Origin: Verrucomicrobiota bacterium
GTDB taxonomy: Bacteria > Verrucomicrobiota > Verrucomicrobiia > Chthoniobacterales > UBA10450
Reading direction: 5' to 3'
DNA: 15,311 nt
NCBI GenBank assembly: GCA_003221375.1
Contig: QHRI01000078.1
Coordinates: 1 to 15,311, forward strand
Both the position numbers and the translations under genes were made by a program. The notes below the pieces were generated by a model. It was not told where the DNA came from. It worked only from the letters and a program-made list of their open reading frames with translations, and did no database searches. Numbering within the stretch: position 1 is the first letter of the stretch; each line of letters starts with the position of its first letter. Positions 12,757 to 15,311 of this stretch are shown here, piece after piece.

Positions 12757-14481
12757 TTATTTTTCTACAAGTTGCCACACGCCGTTCCAATCTTTGCCGG
12801 GAGGATTTCGGCGTAAAATTTGAATACGCTCGAGAAAGACACGAGACGGGCCGTCGTTCGGACGAATTTGGAGACATTCTCGAAGCGCCGCCTCAGCCAA
12901 ATCCCATTCCTGGCCGCAGTACATTTGCCGAGCTTGCTCGTAGCGATCGCGCAAGCGCGCCAATTCTTCTGAGATTTGTCCGGCTGCGGACATCAATTCA
13001 AAGATGCGGGTGGTTTCTGTCTTTCCTTTGACAGAGATGGTGTCGACCTGCCGCGTTTCGAACTGTGAGCTGATCGCCTGAGCAGTTGTCTCACTAATCA
13101 GAATTTGCGTGCCATAGACACGATTGGCCCTTTCGAGTCGCGCACTGAGGTTCACAGTGTCGCCGCTTACCGTATAACTGCGTGTGTTATCCGAACCGAT
13201 GTTGCCGACCACGACTTCGCCAGTGCAAATGCCAATGCATAGATCGATAGTGGGCAGGTCTCGGCGCAATCCTGTGATATCCGGCAGTTCCCGCCGCAGA
13301 GTGTCGAGCCCAGCGAATTGCGCTTGCGCGGCGCGACACGCCAGTACCGCGTGTTCTTCCGGCTTTACAAAGGGCGGACCCCAGAAGGCCATGACACAAT
13401 CACCAACGAATTTGTCCACCACGCCATGGTGTTCCTGCACCGCAAGAGCTTGCAAACCAAAGTGCCGATTGAGGAGCGTCACCATGAGCAAAGGAGTCAG
13501 CCGTTCCGACAGGCTTGTGAACCCAATCAGGTCGGCGAACAGCACAGTCATATCGCGCCGGCCCCCGGCGACTGTTTCTGCGCCAGGTTGCGCGAGCACG
13601 TGCTCCAATATTCGCGGATCGATATACTTCCCAAAGGTCTGCTTCATACGCTCCTTGGAGCGCAATTCCTTTACGAAAAAATTAAAGGAATCGGTCAACC
13701 GCCCCACCTCATCGGTAGAACCGATCGGCAATTGTATGTTGAGATTGCCTTGCTGAACATCGCGCATGGCGATAGCCAACGACCGCACGGGTCTGCTAAG
13801 CCGGTTTGTGATAAGCGCTGCGACAGTGATGCCTAGTAGCACCGTGGATGTTGTGGCAGCAATCGTTAGCCAGAATACGCGCCGTTCGCGTTGCTCGGTT
13901 CCCTTGGCAGCAGAGTGACTCCAGGCTGCCATCTTCGAATTCACCGCTTCACGTTGATTTTGGACGGTGCGCTGAAGGTCGTTAAGCAGATTTAATTGCT
14001 GATTGGCCCGATCATGTTGACCGGCAAGCTGCATTTCGAGCACCTCGCGCTGACGATTGTTGATGATTTGATAGGCAGGTTCAATTTGATCAAGGAGCGT
14101 TTCTACCTCAGCGAGAGTTTGACCGCCGGTGTCATTCTTCGGATAGGCGCTAACGATGCGCCGGGCGGCGGAAAATTCATCTGTAAGTTTGCGAGTAAAG
14201 AGCGCGTAATTCTCGGTCGCCTCGGCAACAATTTCGGGATTCGGCTGAGGAGCGTTCAAGGCGCCGAACCAGCGTTCAAACGCAAGACGACGGCGAAGCC
14301 CAAATTCATGTAGCCGTGCCACGGACAGGGTGAGGGGCACATCGAAATTCGCCACTACCGTCAGATCCTGCTTGGTGCGAGTTACTTCAAACAGCAAGAA
14401 TCCGGCAAGCCCAATGGTGAGCATTAACAAGATTATGGCGAGCCCGAAAATCTTTGCTGCGATAGTTTGCTGGAACGGCAT
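12757..14481 (-). CDS. Membrane-bound HAMP class III adenylate/guanylate cyclase
   Basis: This sensor cyclase makes cAMP or cGMP. From the ATG at 14481 it is 574 residues. TM1 (about 11-31) and TM2 (203-225) enclose a helical periplasmic sensor (32-202), followed by HAMP (226-278, NRLSRPVRSLAIAMRDVQQG) and the cyclase domain (309-495). Metal-binding Asp317 (LFADLIGFT) and Asp361 (VDKFVGDCVMAFWG) are present. Lys357 and the Thr in SYTVSGDTVN occupy the base-recognition positions, and Asn444 and Arg448 (VNLSARLE) complete the catalytic set. A Lys/Thr pair suits class IIIb adenylate cyclase, but the substrate is not certain. A TPR-like helical tail (500-574) ends the protein. An in-frame ATG at 14652 would overlap the upstream S74 gene and add an unlikely basic segment. 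It lies between two S74 genes in the same direction. Confidence 0.92.
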   Translation of the reverse strand: MPFQQTIAAKIFGLAIILLMLTIGLAGFLLFEVTRTKQDLTVVANFDVPLTLSVARLHEFGLRRRLAFERWFGALNAPQPNPEIVAEATENYALFTRKLTDEFSAARRIVSAYPKNDTGGQTLAEVETLLDQIEPAYQIINNRQREVLEMQLAGQHDRANQQLNLLNDLQRTVQNQREAVNSKMAAWSHSAAKGTEQRERRVFWLTIAATTSTVLLGITVAALITNRLSRPVRSLAIAMRDVQQGNLNIQLPIGSTDEVGRLTDSFNFFVKELRSKERMKQTFGKYIDPRILEHVLAQPGAETVAGGRRDMTVLFADLIGFTSLSERLTPLLMVTLLNRHFGLQALAVQEHHGVVDKFVGDCVMAFWGPPFVKPEEHAVLACRAAQAQFAGLDTLRRELPDITGLRRDLPTIDLCIGICTGEVVVGNIGSDNTRSYTVSGDTVNLSARLERANRVYGTQILISETTAQAISSQFETRQVDTISVKGKTETTRIFELMSAAGQISEELARLRDRYEQARQMYCGQEWDLAEAALRECLQIRPNDGPSRVFLERIQILRRNPPGKDWNGVWQLVEK

Positions 14482-14539
14482 ACGAGTTTCAAGCCCGGTT
14501 GTATCCGAGTCCCAATGATCGTGCAGGTGCTTGGCACCC

Positions 14540-15311
14540 TTACTGATTGTTGGAGGCCGTTTGCGGTAGGTGATTGTTCGTTTCAACTGCTGCGCGCACC
14601 GTATGTAAATCTGCCGTAAGCGCTTCGATTTGCTTTTGCTGGCGCGCGGCATTCGCTTCCAAGTCCTGCACTTTGCGATGCTCTTTGAGGAACTCGTTTA
14701 GCAACATCGCGTTCACCGCGTCGTAGCGCCCGGAATAGACTTTCCCTTCGGCATTGCATGCCACGAGGGCTGGATTCACTTTTTGGACTTGCTCAGCCAC
14801 GAGGCCGAATTGCTGGATTCCAGCCGGATCAAGTTCTTTCTTGTAGTGGAAGGTGACCGGTTTGAGGGCAAGTATCGCTTCGCTAGCCTTATCCATCGGC
14901 TTAATTTCATCTTTGAAACGCTCCGAGGAGGTTGTCGAACCAAGATGACCGTCGGTATCTATAACAACGGGTGCGCCTCCCGCGATGGTTACGCCACTGA
15001 TGCCGGCGATATAGGTGTGGCTCTGAAAGTCGCGTATGCCTCGACCGCCTACCGTGCCGATGCGGATAGTGTCCGACTCTTCGGCACCGACGTTGCCGAT
15101 ATTAATATTGTTATCGCCCGTAGTGAAAATACCGGCCGCATAGCCTATTGCTATATTGTTTTTGCCAATGGTGTTATCGGCTAATGCCTGAAAACCAATG
15201 GCGGTGTTTTTGCCGCCGGTTGTGTCGGTATTGAGCGCCCAAAAACCAATGGCCGTGTTTCGGGTGCCAGTTGTGAGGTTGAAGAGGGCATAATCACCTG
15301 TCGCGGTGTTT
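14540..15311 (-). CDS. Second head-repeat / S74 chaperone protein (5' end beyond the window)
   Basis: The frame is open from the window edge to TAA at 14542-14540, giving 256 complete codons; the signal peptide and first repeats lie outside. From the edge I read NTATGDYALFNLTTGTR, NTAIGFWALNTDTTGGK and two more repeats (15110-15310). NINIGNVGAEESDTIRIG follows, then SSERFKDEIKPMDKASEA, which opens the S74 chaperone (FGLVAEQVQKVNPALV, RYDAVNAMLLNEFLKEH), and a coiled coil (QQKQIEALTADLHTVRAAVE). An ATG at 14896 is internal, not the start, because the chaperone and repeats continue in frame upstream of it. It is a paralogue of 11293-12690: 48 of 54 bases match between 14676-14729 and 11459-11512. 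It is 58 bp upstream of the cyclase start. Confidence 0.9.
   Translation of the reverse strand, partial: NTATGDYALFNLTTGTRNTAIGFWALNTDTTGGKNTAIGFQALADNTIGKNNIAIGYAAGIFTTGDNNINIGNVGAEESDTIRIGTVGGRGIRDFQSHTYIAGISGVTIAGGAPVVIDTDGHLGSTTSSERFKDEIKPMDKASEAILALKPVTFHYKKELDPAGIQQFGLVAEQVQKVNPALVACNAEGKVYSGRYDAVNAMLLNEFLKEHRKVQDLEANAARQQKQIEALTADLHTVRAAVETNNHLPQTASNNQ
15110..15310 (-). repeat. Four head-motif coding repeats
   Basis: Three 17-residue units and one 16-residue unit of the motif N-T-A-x-G-x-x-A-L are visible; more probably lie beyond the window edge. Confidence 0.8.

Noticed and set aside
11293..15311. Prophage tail-fibre region
   Set aside because: S74 chaperones occur in phage fibres, but the complete protein has a Sec signal peptide and no phage structural, lysis or integration genes are near.

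Overview
The window looks like chromosomal DNA of a moderately GC-rich, Gram-negative-type soil bacterium, most likely Verrucomicrobiota (Chthoniobacterales-like). I infer this from secreted proteins with head-type 17-residue repeats and a peptidase S74 chaperone, a secreted TPR/aspartyl-protease gene, and a very large BNR/Ig-like exported protein. These are all families I associate with such genomes. No database search was possible. No tRNA, rRNA, CRISPR array, transposase or phage structural module is visible.

Layout: (1) 1-198 holds the start of a small exported protein on the minus strand, cut by the window edge. It is divergent from an EamA/DMT permease (307-1278, plus). (2) 1275-1467, between convergent genes, is a roughly 193-bp element bounded by a 23-bp imperfect inverted repeat with further nested inverted repeats; it is a candidate structured RNA or dispersed repeat. 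(3) 5377 to 1473, minus strand, is a tight operon-like run: a papain-type cysteine peptidase, an alpha/beta hydrolase broken into two frames, a DPBB + Amidase_2 zinc amidase, and a peptidoglycan-binding + YkuD L,D-transpeptidase. None of these proteins has a recognisable signal peptide, although two or three of them should act on peptidoglycan. The amidase and the transpeptidase each begin with a very basic, histone-like tail. (4) 5868-9053, plus, encodes a 1061-residue exported protein with BNR-like and Ig-like regions. (5) 15311 to 9282, minus strand, reads in order: a partial S74 head-repeat protein, a HAMP/class III nucleotide cyclase, a complete S74 head-repeat protein, a TPR lipoprotein or secreted protein whose frame breaks into a two-lobed aspartyl protease, and an L,D-transpeptidase lipoprotein.

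How they may work together: most of the window concerns the cell envelope and secreted surface proteins. The 5377-1473 cassette combines an amidase, an L,D-transpeptidase, a protease and a hydrolase without export signals, so it may be cargo for a dedicated delivery system or be released by lysis; this is inference. In the right half, a membrane cyclase sits between two paralogous trimeric surface proteins. Two genes (the hydrolase and the TPR-protease) look internally disrupted with a change of frame, either by real decay or by errors in the sequence.
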